From NCBI RefSeq assembly GCF_964204645.1, contig NC_134027.1, positions 25,470,485 to 25,534,484 on the forward strand: 64,000 nt of DNA. Reading direction: 5' to 3'. The DNA comes from Tubulanus polymorphus (Eukaryota > Nemertea > Palaeonemertea > Tubulaniformes > Tubulanidae). How positions within the stretch are numbered: position 1 is the stretch's first letter; each line of letters starts with the position of its first letter. Made by a program: the position numbers and the translations under genes. The notes under the pieces were generated by a model. That model searched no databases. It was not told the DNA's origin and saw only the letters and a list, made by a program, of their open reading frames with translations. This document shows positions 28,274 to 58,997 of this stretch, piece after piece.

Positions 28274-28398
28274 ATTTCATTGAATAAAAAGATATTTTAC
28301 GTTAAAATTAAATTGTGAATATGCAAGCTAATTAGATGAAATAAGTTGTATATTCACAATTTGGTTTTAACGTAAAATATCATTTTATTCAATAACAG
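28274..28398. mobile_element. Inverted-repeat element, arms ~45 bp
   Basis: The left arm ATTGAATAAAAAGATATTTT and following bases are answered by AAAATATCATTTTATTCAAT on the right. The arms continue through ACGTTAAAA...AATTGTGAATAT. The loop is about 35 bp. No second copy was seen in the window. Confidence 0.75.
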
Positions 28399-29125
28399 TG
28401 CAAAAAATACACATTAAAAACCACTAAAAAATTTATAATAAATTTGAATCGAGTGATACCGAATCCAGTGCCCACTTCAAGACGGTAATTTATTGCTAAA
28501 CAGTCGAACTCGGTCGGTTTTTGTCGGTAGTTAGTTGGACCGATTGACAGAGTGCAATCGGTTGGCCTGATCATGAAATCAAACTAAAACAGTTATAAAT
28601 TGAATCGCAAAATATCTCTTTAGTCCATGATGAACCTCAGTCGAAAAATGAATTTATACTTTACAATATGTCTTAAATGATAATTGACTCATATTTTTGG
28701 AAATTGGTCAGATTTGATACCAGTCGTGGTTATGGATTAGGTGCATAAAATGCGACGCTATTAAAAACTTCCAAGGACTCGCGATGTATTTTAACATTCC
28801 CGCTGTAATCATCTACTGCAATTACTGCAATGTGTCTTTCAGCAATAAATAAACGAAACGGGGTATGTTATTCTATGAAATATTGTGTGTTTAGCAGACT
28901 CAATAACCATATTGGACACTTTTTGCTAGTGAAGTTGAAGGCCTCCAACCCAAATTGGAATTGGAATTATCATATCACCTGGCTTCGGCTTCTTGCTAAT
29001 TTAAATTCTCATCGCAAGCCGGTTTTCCTTTACTTCCGCAAGTCTCTGTACAAGGGAGTGGGTTGTCACCAGTCTGTATTTTAGTTAGACAATCGGATAT
29101 TTTCTCAAACATGTCATCCCACCAA

Positions 29126-29252
29126 GGGGCTCGTAATCAGAGTTGTAGGTAATGTAAAAACGATAATCTGTTAATCCAATGTATATAGTATTATATACAT
29201 TGGATTAACAGATTATCGTTTTTACATTACCTACAACTCTGATTCGAGCCCC
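29126..29252. mobile_element. Near-perfect palindrome, arms ~60 bp
   Basis: From GGGGCTCG at 29126 to CGAGCCCC at 29252 the sequence is its own reverse complement except for one extra base near each outer end and a few bases at the centre (GTATATAGTATTATATAC). It is probably a very young hairpin MITE. The sequence just beyond it (29290-29345) is shared with 58550-58610. Confidence 0.85.
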
Positions 29253-29482
29253 TGTGGTCAAACCAGGTGGTTGGTTAAGTAGAGTAGGCTAATAATAGGC
29301 TATATGCCCATCCAATTATAAAAGCTTACCACTAACGATTAGTAACTTGGTTAACTTTGGCCCAACACCTTTGCCCAGTGACGTGACATTACAGATATTA
29401 TATAATGACTTCAGTGCAGTAAATATGTGACCAGACAGTGCAATGATTAATTTGATGTATTATTTGTTTAGGGTTATTTAGA

Positions 29483-32186
29483 ATGGGATGTCGTCCCAGT
29501 AAAGCTGATTTCATCGGCGACAGTTACTGCGAGGGAAGCCGCGACCTAGATAATATCAGTCGACGCGGATATCGCCATGGCAACTGCGTTATGCGTAAGT
29601 GTCATTGCGGGACGTGTCGATCTCGGCGGATGCTGCCGCACACGAACTCGTTCCCGGTCGACGCTCACAATCGTATCGTCACGTCCGATAACTGGATCGA
29701 TTCGCGCTGGCAATCGGGAATAGGGACGGCGTCGTCGTCAGCGGCGGCGAGGAGCTCCGGTAGTTCGCTGTCGTATACGCGTGATTTCTCCACGGTTACG
29801 AGCGTCTCCGGGCGGTCGACAATACGCGTCACATTGCTACGCGACGGGTCGATGATCGAAGTTGAGAAATACGAAACTCCCGAAACCGATCCGGACGATA
29901 TCGATCTAAGTAATTCGGCCGAGTCTCCGCTGATCGGCGGTTCGTGCCACGGGGCGGCTGGTACCTCCCCCGGGGCGGCCGGGGCCATCGCGATCTGTCG
30001 CGCGCGTCATCATGATATAAATACTCACTATTCTCTACCAAACTTGAAATTAGTCGATGAAAGCAGCCCGCGGAATTGTACGGGCACTGACGAGCCCGTC
30101 GCGGTTAGCCGCGAAACTGACCCGTTACTGTCGAGCGAGGACTCAGGCGTCGAGGACGCAGTCGTCGACGGCAACGGTTGCGACAGCGGTAGAAATCGAG
30201 ATCGCGAACGTCGACAAGCAGCGCCACCTATGAGAAAATTGCAGAAAAGCCGAGCCATCTGCTGCGAAACGGTTGTCCACGGTTACCACAACGAGCAGAC
30301 GCAATTGTTGCTGCCGCGCGTTGACGTAAACGGTGAGTGCTCAAATTCAATGCTCAGTCCGCAATCGGATAGCCAGCAACAATCTCACTATTCCGCAAAC
30401 TGTCAGCCGGACGACCAGTTTCCCGATTCGACGGACCAGCCACCGTCTGGCCATCTAGATTATCACAACGCGTTGAAGCAGCCGCAATTTCTCAAATCGG
30501 AGGACCAGTCGCATTTCCACAATCCGGACGACCCGTCGCGATCTCACGATCCGGACGACCAGCCACAATCTCATGACAAACGAAACGGTTGTTCGTTGAT
30601 CGTCGTCGAATCGAATCCGGGCAACGACGACGTCGATCGGCCGTTATTTACGATTCAAACCCCCGAATTATCGCGAGCTTCGTCGAACGCGACTCCGACG
30701 AAATTACCGCCGATTAAATCGACGTCGAAATTGAAAGGTACGTTCTCGTCGCCGTCGTTCGTACGAGATTTACTACAGCTGAACGGGGGCGGGGCCGGGG
30801 GCGGGGCTAGCGGCAGCAGCAGCGCGGCGTCGTCGAACGTTTCCAGCGCGGCGAACACGCCGAAATTAAAGTGCAAGAAAGGCTTCGACAAGTGTAAACA
30901 TTCGAGTTTGGACCTACCCGGCGAGAAATCTCGTAAGAAAACGCCGCAGAAGAGCAACTCGTCGGGCTGGCTGTCGAAACTGAATAAAGATAAAGACGCG
31001 GACGGCGTTAAAACCGGTTCGAAGTCAAACGGAACGCCGAAAACCCCGAAGAAAAGTCTGTCGAGCGATTGGCTGAGCCGATTGACCTCGATGGATCGCG
31101 GCCGCAATAAGAGCGCCGATAGCGCGAAGAGTAAGAAACGACCGTTCGTTAAAGCTATGAGCGATGAAGGTGGCGCCACCGGTGGTAGTAGTGATTATCA
31201 TTACACCGATGCGATCGGTGTGAATGATTCGAACGCAGCAGAAAACGTCGTCGATGTTCATTTACATGAGGAATTTTTCAGAGGTTTGTAATTCAGTTTA
31301 TTTCCATATATAATTTACAGTACGAGGTCAACTCTGGGGTCTCCTTACCATTATTTACAGTCAACATATGCATGAATGTACATTCAAAGTCGTAGTGAAT
31401 GTAGTCATAATGCTGCCTTTTTATTGCCACTTCTCACTGAACGCAAACTTTTTTCAGAAAATAAAATTTGCTCTTTCCCAACTTAAATTCGATGAAAATA
31501 TCATTCTTTATATATCATTCCATGTTTTCCATTGGTTCCAACAGTGGCACTATAATAGACTTTGATTGTTTGTGAAATATGCTGTTTAATCCTGAGTTTC
31601 ATCAACCGACTTAAATTTTCATTGGCCCCAAAATGAACCACGTAACAGTAGACTGTTTACCCCGCACCCAATTACCTTGGATTATCGTGTGCCCATCAGA
31701 CACTCCCAATTTATTGTGATGACGACCAATTCCTGTTCAGACTGCCCCAGTATTCTCGTGCCTCAAGAGAGAATAGGCCGGTCCCGCAAGATCCGAGTCT
31801 TCTGTATCTCGGCAAGTTGAGGCCTCTGCATTCATATCCTTGGTATCTATGTTTGTACACTGGCAGCAGGAACCAGTGTTGTTAATTTGTTTTGGGGTTC
31901 AATTCAAATGTGTGGACAATTTTCTGATTTTTATGTAAATGCTCCTCAGTGGTATCTTAGAGTTAAACCAATACATAAAGTATGTTTTAACCCCCCCCCC
32001 CCCCTTAGAAATGTGTACTTACAAATTGAATCCTCCCCTCAAGGTTTTAGGGTTTTATTGATTGAAAACTATTTTGAAACAAGGATGAAATTTCCAAAGA
32101 TTTTCTAGTTTTGTTTTGACAAGTTAAAGCTATTTTTTGCAGATTTTGGAGATATTTTTGATGATGAGGCCGATTTTGCCTGTTGA
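29483..32186 (+). CDS. Unrecognised Met-Gly-Cys low-complexity protein
   Basis: A first coding exon begins at ATG 29483 and stays open to TAA at 31291 (602 residues). I prefer a splice at 31283|GTTTGT to 32143-32186, which is in phase and replaces the last two residues with an acidic end (RDFGDIFDDEADFAC), total 614. GTTTGT donors are also used by IFT122 and the ankyrin gene here. The N-terminus MGCRPSK fits N-myristoylation plus palmitoylation, followed by Cys/His-rich CHCGTCRSRR. Later parts hold an acidic dileucine motif (ETDPLLSSEDSGVED), DDQ/SHDPDD repeats, a Gly/Ser run, and two SxxWLSxL repeats among basic TPKK stretches. It is probably a membrane-tethered scaffold or signalling protein; no family is recognised. 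GC-rich codons and few shadow stops support coding. A possible AATAAA lies near 32871. Confidence 0.7.
31989..32006. repeat. Poly-C run
   Basis: An uninterrupted run of about 15 C lies in the intron proposed for the preceding gene; a G run occurs near 32537. Such runs are prone to length errors. Confidence 0.8.
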
Positions 32187-32232
32187 TACTGTGCCAGTAA
32201 CTTTGTAAATTTTATGGTAAGTTTTAGAAAAT

Positions 32233-32420
32233 TAGGGGAAATCCCGTTCCAGTGCGTTGTATAACTCATAGACCGCTGTATTGCCTCTACCCTGCAGTGC
32301 GATGTACAATAGACTTGCCAATATATTGCATTTGCCATATAGCGTTGAGTCACTTATATTTATGTTTGACAGGTGCTACCAGCTTCCAATAGATTGCAAC
32401 TAATCAACAATTAGCGGGTA
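32233..32420 (-). mobile_element. Decayed TTAA-family MITE fragment
   Basis: The order CCAGTGCGTTGTATAA, CCTGCAGTGCGATGTA, GTTTGACAGGTGCTACCA matches the reverse orientation of the TTAA-flanked MITEs, with many substitutions. The terminal TTAA sequences are not recognisable. Confidence 0.5.
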
Positions 32421-32947
32421 CACGTTACTGATAAGTTTCCCTATCTGGTTTTGATCTGCTAATAATAAATGATAAATTTTTTCGATATATGTATTTAGGT
32501 GGTGTTAATCCAGATATAAAAGGATTTACTTCGGGCGGGGGGGGGGGGCAATTGTCCTAGAATCATAAGTTTCAACACGTAAACTGCATCTTCTTCATTT
32601 TGATATTTCAGGTGTTGATGTTGCGTATAATTTGTGTGTATTGTGCGTGAAAACAAACTTTCTACTGTATTCAACGATTTAGACGCTATTTATATTAGTT
32701 AAACGAGGATGTGAAGATTCTTTTTCCGGGCGCGACAGAAAACCTTCCTCACTATTTAAACAACCTAGTCATCATCAAGCACCTAGTCCAAAGTCTCTTT
32801 GATTTTGAATCATATTTATTGTTGTGCTATATTTCTAAAATGTTAACAATGCAAAAAAAACTTGTTACAAATAAATAGATTTTAAGTATAATGTACAGTT
32901 TTGATGATCGGATTTTGTTCGAAAAACTCGGACGGAAGTCTTTTTAA

Positions 32948-33354
32948 GGGGTCATTCATGTATTACATATACTATAAGTCTGGTTCACCCAATGCATGCA
33001 ACAGAAAAGGTTAGTTCAAACTTCTGATCTTAATTCATAAGATTGGTTAAAGTTTAAAGAGAGGTGATTGCCTTTGCTTGAACTCTGCTTGCTATGGAGT
33101 GAGATTTGTATTGGAGAAAATTAAGTGGTCCCGTTGAGATCTGAGGCAAATGCAGTCTTATGTTGGTAGTCTAGAATCTATCTAAGTTCCCAAAGAACTA
33201 GGGTCATCCGGAAGACCGTCTAGTGATGGACTAAGCCTGATTTTATTTTTTTGGAATAGTTTATCCACTTAATATAGTAATATTCAAAACCATCCTTGAA
33301 ACTCGCGCAGATGGGGTTAAATTTAAGTTGTATACGTAATAAATGAATGATCCC
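32948..33354. mobile_element. GGTCATTCATTTATTAC MITE, long copy
   Basis: The left end GGGGTCATTCATGTATTAC and right end GTAATAAATGAATGATCCC are inverted copies about 400 bp apart. Shorter elements with the same ends occur in each KIAA1143 repeat unit (for example 53123-53286). It abuts the last IFT122 exon and contains TTTATT at about 33242, a possible IFT122 poly(A) signal on the minus strand. Confidence 0.6.
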
Positions 33355-33403
33355 AGTAGCTAAGAGATGGAACGACAATGAAGACACGAGCAGACGGATA
33401 GAT

Positions 33404-50211
<16,808 letters not shown>

Positions 50212-51080
50212 CTTCGACACTGAATGAGAGAAAATGCGAAAAATATGAAAAACGGCGGTGAAATGTCAAAAAATGTGTGGAATCCAATGAAAACAAACGG
50301 ACTACAGGCCGGACAAGGGAATGTGGTATCGGACATCTTACACGCAGAACATCGGACGCCGCGGCCGGGACGCAATCACTACTGTCACTCCCCGGGCGTT
50401 AAAATAAAAACACTAAATTCACGAAGACCTCTCATTGAACTTAGCTGGATGCAAAAAAATTCCTCTCCACCTGAGTAGCTCATTTGGGATAACTGGCTTG
50501 GGTGAGGACTGGCGGTCCCGGGAAGGAGCCGGGTCGGGGACACTAACGCGGCCGGCGTGGTGTGCGCCGGGCACTGATAACTATGTGCTCGGATTCAACG
50601 TTCTTAATCGTGAATAACCAAATTATTGCCCTAGCTAGAAACTAATCTTAAAAATTAGAAACGGTGATCGGATCTGGTGAATTTACGCTCCCGAGTTTCT
50701 AGTCTATTTTTCTCGATTAAGACGGGTTAATTGTCCTGAGTTAAAGACGTGTACGTGCCTGAAAAGTGGAATGCTACGGTTCTCCCCAATCCGCGCACAA
50801 CGCACTCTAACATTTCAAAAAAAAAACTGACAGTTCGTGCTTCACCGTTACGCGGTGTATCCTTTCATCGGGTGTGATATTTGAAGAGAGCAATTAGTGA
50901 CGCTTCGGTCGCGTTAAAGACTCGTTCGGAATTGATTGGATTGATCAGTGTAGCTCTCGGCTCTCGTCACTGTGTCTCCTGTACTATTCCGATGATGGTA
51001 GAAGCGTCGTATGTTTCCAGTAATGAACTTACGTCTATATATATACACTATATTATACTATAATGATTTTCTGGAATAGG

Positions 51081-51699
51081 ATAGCGATGGGTATTTTACA
51101 CTCTGAGTAAAGTGGTTCTGTGCGTTTCTATGCGGACTGTGCCGATTTTCAGAAGTAAATTTTCATATATTTCACATACATAATTAACTCAACCTTGAAC
51201 GGCTAAATATATTTTTCTAATTCAAAATTATCCAACGTTTACATATTTCAATGACTCGATATGAGATTTCCCCAGGTATAACCGATGGACATTTCAGATT
51301 TTCGGAACAGTTTGTACGCACCCGAATTTAAGCTTTAACTTAACTTAAACTTCATTGACAAACTAATTGTCACATTGCATTGCAATCAGTTTGAAAATAT
51401 AGTAATTTGATTTAGAAATATTCATTGCGGATTTGCCTAGTAATTAAGTTGGTCTATGAAGAATGTAAAGATTCATTAATTAGATATAGAAGATTAGGAA
51501 TAAAAATCAAGCGCTTTATCGCGTGCATGGAATTACCTTTCTTTATCCCGTCACTTTTCTGCGATTCCGTCTTAGCCGATTTCACTTTAAACCAGTCTTT
51601 CAAAGCTTTTCCCTTTTTCGCCATGAACGTCTTTTTCGCGGCAGACTTCTCCGCCTGTTCGGCAGTGGTGTTTTTATCGCAACTGTAGCTGCCGTCCAT
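51081..51699 (-). CDS. Possible small lysine-rich protein gene
   Basis: An ATG at 51699 opens a 57-codon exon ending at a good donor (AAAG|GTAATT, about 51529). An in-frame TGA lies shortly upstream. The peptide is basic (KKTFMAKKGKALKDWFKVKS) and not recognised. A phase-compatible acceptor near 51075 (TATTCCAG) would add only about seven residues before a stop; another exon could be used instead. The 3' limit is therefore uncertain. It lies between IFT122 and KIAA1143, in the same orientation as IFT122. It could also be a chance frame. Confidence 0.3.
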
Positions 51700-52303
51700 G
51701 TTGTAAACACAAACGGCACCTCACTTGGACTTGGACGTGAAGAGCCACAACACAGTTTTGTCAACGAATCTCCAGAGATGCTAACTACATTTTACTCGAA
51801 GCTAATACTACTATCGATGATGCCTTAGTGTTGTTGCGACATCATTACATATTGAAATCAGTGAGATACAAGAGATGACCGTGGGAAACATCATATTGTG
51901 TATGTTTATAAAAATAGACTCTGCCGCGGCGATTGAGGCCTCTGGGCAAATGATGAATATGACACCAATTATACAGATATATTATATATACATGTAATAG
52001 GCATGCAGTGCACTGCTGCGGTTCAATAGACTGACTAGTTCACAATGAGTTCACGATTGTAATTAACGATACAGAAACTGCGTCGGGACTCTGCCGCGGG
52101 ACTCTGGCCGCTCATGCTCATGATGAGCCCGCCTGGCAATGTTTGTTATTGCCTATAGGATCTCGCCTAGTAGGCGTATCAATTGTATCGTTGTTATCAT
52201 TTCTCGAGTCACCTGCTGATGATGAACCCGACTCACAGTTAGTTTGGACTGTGGAAGCGGCCGGTGCCCCGGGAGGCCACCATGCACCCGGCGCCATTTC
52301 CAC

Positions 52304-54345
<2,042 letters not shown>

Positions 54346-55136
54346 CCGAGCTATAGAGGAATTTCGAGGATATCGAAGTGCTACTGGTTATGTTTTATCA
54401 GTGAGGAATATAAGTTATATCGCAGTGGATAATCTGTGATCAGAACCTGTCGAGTGTAACACTTGTTAGCTAGCAAGCTGAGAATGCTACTGTGGCAGTA
54501 GAGGATTATTCCTCTGGCAGTAGAGGATCAGTTGATTTATGGAAGTGTAAAAAAAGAGTAAAACAACTAGATATGCTTTTTGTGATGTTTTGATGAATAA
54601 ATTTTTGTTAATGAAGTAGGCACATACTACCGAGTATCTTGATATTGAAGAGAATGGACAGGGGGCAGGTTCCTTTGTGATCCTTTGTGAGAGGATAGAT
54701 AGATTCTTCACCAAAGTTTGGCCTTGGCTTTATTTGGACCTGCCCCCTTTTGGGCCCTGGGGGGTTGACCCAGCAGTTCCACAGTTTTGAGTTAGGGATT
54801 TGACTATATTGATAGTTTTACATCGAAAATGAATCAATTTTAGCTCACATTTAACTCAACTCCTAACTGTGGTCCATCGAACTGAAATCAGCATTATTGG
54901 TAGGTCAGACCCGCAGTGTTGGGGGTCATTCATTTATTACGTACACATTAGGGGAGGGGGAGGGGGTTAGTGCAATTGCGTACTGTAATGCTTAATGTAT
55001 ATGAAAAAATGGCCAATTTTGTGTACAGAGGGGGAGGGGGGGTTGAAAATTTCAAATTTTATGCGTACGTAATAAATGAATTATCCCTTGGCAAGTCCCA
55101 TTTTGAAAACTTAGTATAAAGATGATTTTTTTTTAG

Positions 55137-56147
55137 AGGGAGAATTTGAAAGATGGTGAAGGTGATGGCGAGGAGGATAGATCTGATAATGAAGATGAGA
55201 AACCTCAGATTGTGGTATTAAAAGCTGGTGATTTAACAGCGGAGGAAGTTCACGGTATCAAACACGTCCCCGGAGATGATCGAACTAGCAGTGATTCTAT
55301 AGGTAAAATCAGCTCGATGCTTAAAACAATGTCAACACTTTTAGTTAGATTAGAACTACATGTACAGTCAACCCCGGATATACCGCCGACCACATCGGTG
55401 CAGAATGATTTTGGCGGTATAGAGAATATGGCGGTATATCGGGGGTGTTTTACTATGTATTTGTATCGAGATGTACATTGAGGAAACCTGGTGGTAGGCG
55501 AGGGTGGCGGTATATGGGGCGGTTGGCTGTATATCTAAATTACCTACTTAAAATCACATGTCTACAATTTAAGACGCTTGCAAGAAATCCTCATTAAATG
55601 GAAGACACCAAAGACAGTCAAGTTATTGGTTCTTAGAACATGTACTACACTGGTCTGTCTATGACTTGTTTGTTAAAAACACTATCACCTTACATTCACA
55701 ATGTACATTTATCGGTAGAGTTAGACACAGAAATTTTAAGAGTCTGGACTTATAATCAGTTATTCTACATTAGGATCGAAACAAATGGGTGATTTTTATT
55801 TGAATTGAAGCAATCAAAATTATCAAAAATTTCAACCTCCCTCCCCCCACCGGTATGAAGGTTTTCAAAGGTTTTTATGAATGTTACCTGGGATTAATTA
55901 ACCGAGGTAGTTTTGATGACATTTTTCAGAATCTGGAAAGATTAAATTCAAGAAACCGATGAAACGATCGAGCGACGATGATTCCTGTTCAAACGATCTG
56001 AAAATATCTTCATCGAAGAAAAAGAAAGAGGAACTACTGAGAGCAGCGGACGAAACATCGAAAAAACATTCGCGGAAAGCTGTGAAAAATTCCTCTCTTC
56101 TCTCGTTCGGTGATGATGATGAAGAGGAGGAAACCGAGGATGATTGA
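55137..56147 (+). other. Second copy of KIAA1143 exons 2 and 3
   Basis: The exons 55137-55302 and 55930-56147 are intact copies: acceptor TTTTTAG, donor ATAG|GTAAAA, frame and stop codon are all preserved, and the encoded segment equals copy 1. There is no exon 1 copy, so the segment cannot start translation alone. It can be used only by splicing from the single exon 1 at 52617-52724 (phase 0, compatible) past copy 1. It is either a set of alternative terminal exons or a dead partial duplication. Confidence 0.85.
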
Positions 56148-56938
56148 CCGAGCTATAGAGGAATTTCGAGGATATCGAAGTGCTACTGGTTATGTTTTAT
56201 CAGTGAGGAATATAAGTTATATCGCAGTGGATAATCTGTGATCAGAACCTGTCGAGTGTAACACTTGTTAGCTAGCAAGCTGAGAATGCTACTGTGGCAG
56301 TAGAGGATTATTCCTCTGGCAGTAGAGGATCAGTTGATTTATGGAAGTGTAAAAAAAGAGTAAAACAACTAGATATGCTTTTTGTGATGTTTTGATGAAT
56401 AAATTTTTGTTAATGAAGTAGGCACATACTACCGAGTATCTTGATATTGAAGAGAATGGACAGGGGGCAGGTTCCTTTGTGATCCTTTGTGAGAGGATAG
56501 ATAGATTCTTCACCAAAGTTTGGCCTTGGCTTTATTTGGACCTGCCCCCTTTTGGGCCCTGGGGGGTTGACCCAGCAGTTCCACAGTTTTGAGTTAGGGA
56601 TTTGACTATATTGATAGTTTTACATCGAAAATGAATCAATTTTAGCTCACATTTAACTCAACTCCTAACTGTGGTCCATCGAACTGAAATCAGCATTATT
56701 GGTAGGTCAGACCCGCAGTGTTGGGGGTCATTCATTTATTACGTACACATTAGGGGAGGGGGAGGGGGTTAGTGCAATTGCGTACTGTAATGCTTAATGT
56801 ATATGAAAAAATGGCCAATTTTGTGTACAGAGGGGGAGGGGGGGTTGAAAATTTCAAATTTTATGCGTACGTAATAAATGAATTATCCCTTGGCAAGTCC
56901 CATTTTGAAAACTTAGTATAAAGATGATTTTTTTTTAG

Positions 56939-57950
56939 AGGGAGAATTTGAAAGATGGTGAAGGTGATGGCGAGGAGGATAGATCTGATAATGAAGATGA
57001 GAAACCTCAGATTGTGGTATTAAAAGCTGGTGATTTAACAGCGGAGGAAGTTCACGATATCAAACACGTCCCCGCAGATGATCGAACTAGCAGTGATTCT
57101 ATAGGTAAAATCAGCTCGATGCTTAAAACAATGTCAACATTTTTAGTTAGATTAGAACTACATGTACAGTCAACCCCGGATATACCGCCGCCCACATCGG
57201 TGCAGAATGATTTTGGTGGTATAGAGAGTATGGCGGTATATCGGGGGTGTTTTACTATGTATTTGTATCGAGATGTACATTGAGGAAACCTGGTGGTAGG
57301 CGGGGGTGGCGGTATATGGGGCGGTTGGCTATATATCTAAATTACCTACTTAAAATCACATGTCTACAATTTAAGACGCTTGCAAGAAATCCTCATTAAA
57401 TGGAAGACACCAAAGACAGTCAAGTTATTGGTTCTTAGAACATGTACTACACTGGCTTGTCTATGACTTGTTTGTTAAAAACACTATCACCTTACATACA
57501 CAATGTACATTTATCGGTAGAGTTAGACACAGAAATTTTAAGAGTCTGGACTTATAATCAGTTATTCTACATTAGGATCGAAACAAATGGGTGATTTTTA
57601 TTTGAATTGAAGCAATCAAAATTATCAAAAATTTCAACCTCCCCCCCCCCCACCGGTATGAAGGTTTTCAAAGGTTTTTATGAATGTTACCTGGGATTAA
57701 TTAACCGAGGTAGTTTTGATGACATTTTTCAGAATCTGGAAAGATTAAATTCAAGAAACCGATGAAACGATCGAGCGATGATGATTCATGTTCAAACGAT
57801 CTGAAAATATCTTCATCGAAGAAAAAGAAAGAGGAACTACTGAGAGCAGCGGACGAAACATCGAAAAAACATTCGCGGAAAGCTGTGAAAAATTCCTCTC
57901 TTCTCTCGTTCGGCGATGATGATGAAGAGGAGGAAACCGAGGATGATTGA
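56939..57950 (+). other. Third copy of KIAA1143 exons 2 and 3
   Basis: The exons 56939-57104 and 57733-57950 are intact as in copy 2. Exon 2 here differs at two residues: Gly to Asp and Gly to Ala, giving HDIKHVPADD for HGIKHVPGDD. Exon 3 changes I noticed are silent. The intron has a longer C run near 57643. Only this copy leads into unique sequence, at about 58290. Confidence 0.85.
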
Positions 57951-58289
57951 CCGAGCTATAGAGGAATTTCGAGGATATCGAAGTGCTACTGGTTATGTTT
58001 TATCAGTGAGGAATATAAGTTATATCGCAGTGGATAATCCGTGATCAGAACCTGTCGAGTGTAACACTTGTTAGCTAGCAAGCTGAGAATGCTACTGTGG
58101 CAGTAGAGGATTCTTCCTCTGGCAGTAGAGGATCAGTTGATTTATGGAAGTGTAAAAAAAGTGTAAAACAACTAGATATGCTTTTTGTGATGTTTTGATG
58201 AATAAATTTTTGTTAATGAAGTAGGCATATACTACCGAGTATCTTGATATTGAAGAGAATGGACAGGGGGCAGATTCCTTTGTGATCCT

Positions 58290-58997
58290 GATTGCATGTG
58301 GACCGTCGTCGCAGATCACTATTAAAACTAACTTTGAGATTAGGTTGTACTGAGGAGTCAAGCCTAAAGTTTCAGCATATATATAGAGGCATAGAACTAT
58401 AACGGAACTTTGAGGTTGGTCGGGTTCGAACCGACGATATGGACTGGTTACCGGTCTCTATCTCCAATTTAGACTGGTCGCCTGTCCAATTCTGCGCTAC
58501 CTGCATTCGCAGTCAGAATAGGAAAGGTTATAGAAGACCTCAGACGGCATACGAGGTATAAGCCCATCCGATTATAAAAAGCTTACCTACACCAACGATT
58601 AGTTAACTAACTAGTTCAAACGTTGTCAACATTTAAACTGAATAAAGATTGAATTGAATTGAACAGCGAATCCTCACGCGCCACTGCTGAATGATGATTG
58701 AATTGAATTTATTGACGAACTAAACTAAAAAGCGGGTAAAAAACTGAAATAGCCCTTTTTGATATGCTTTATTAGTTCACATTTCAGTAGAAAGGTTTTC
58801 TTTGTTCAATTGATGTAGATTTTATAGTTGTCACACCCTTGGACTGGAGAGGTGTTACAGTCCAAAAAAATAGAGTTTCGATTTTAACTTCCGGGTTCTG
58901 CGACTGCGAGCCGTCAAAACGCGCCAGAAATAAAACATGTTTTAAGTTTTAATTCGCTGGCCTGTTTTCTCCTCGCTGATATCAACCAGTGGCTGAA
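58290..58997. other. Interval between KIAA1143 repeats and POLG
   Basis: No coding sequence was seen. It holds a tRNA-derived SINE (58400-58505) and a segment (58550-58612) shared with 29290-29345. The upstream region of POLG has GACTGCGAGCCGTCAAAACG near 58900 and no TATA box that I can place. Confidence 0.5.
58400..58505 (-). mobile_element. tRNA-derived SINE head
   Basis: On the minus strand, box A is TAGCGCAGAATTGG and box B is GGTTCGAACCC, about 60 bp apart. The spacing and the poor cloverleaf argue for a SINE or tRNA relic over a functional tRNA. Confidence 0.6.

Noticed and set aside
28830-29084. 84-codon frame between TMA7 and the Met-Gly-Cys gene
   Set aside because: AT-rich, no motif and no splice or homology support; probably chance.
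30655-31179. 174-codon antisense frame over the Met-Gly-Cys gene
   Set aside because: The sense frame is longer, starts at a good ATG and has motif structure. The antisense frame follows from codon bias against TCA/TTA/CTA.
52118-52303. Minus-strand frame beginning MEMAPGAWWPP
   Set aside because: It has no family resemblance, no clear donor and low-complexity composition; it lies in the KIAA1143 upstream region. Kept out for lack of support.
58400-58505. Functional tRNA gene
   Set aside because: Boxes A and B fit, but the anticodon arm and acceptor stem do not pair properly; a SINE head is more likely.
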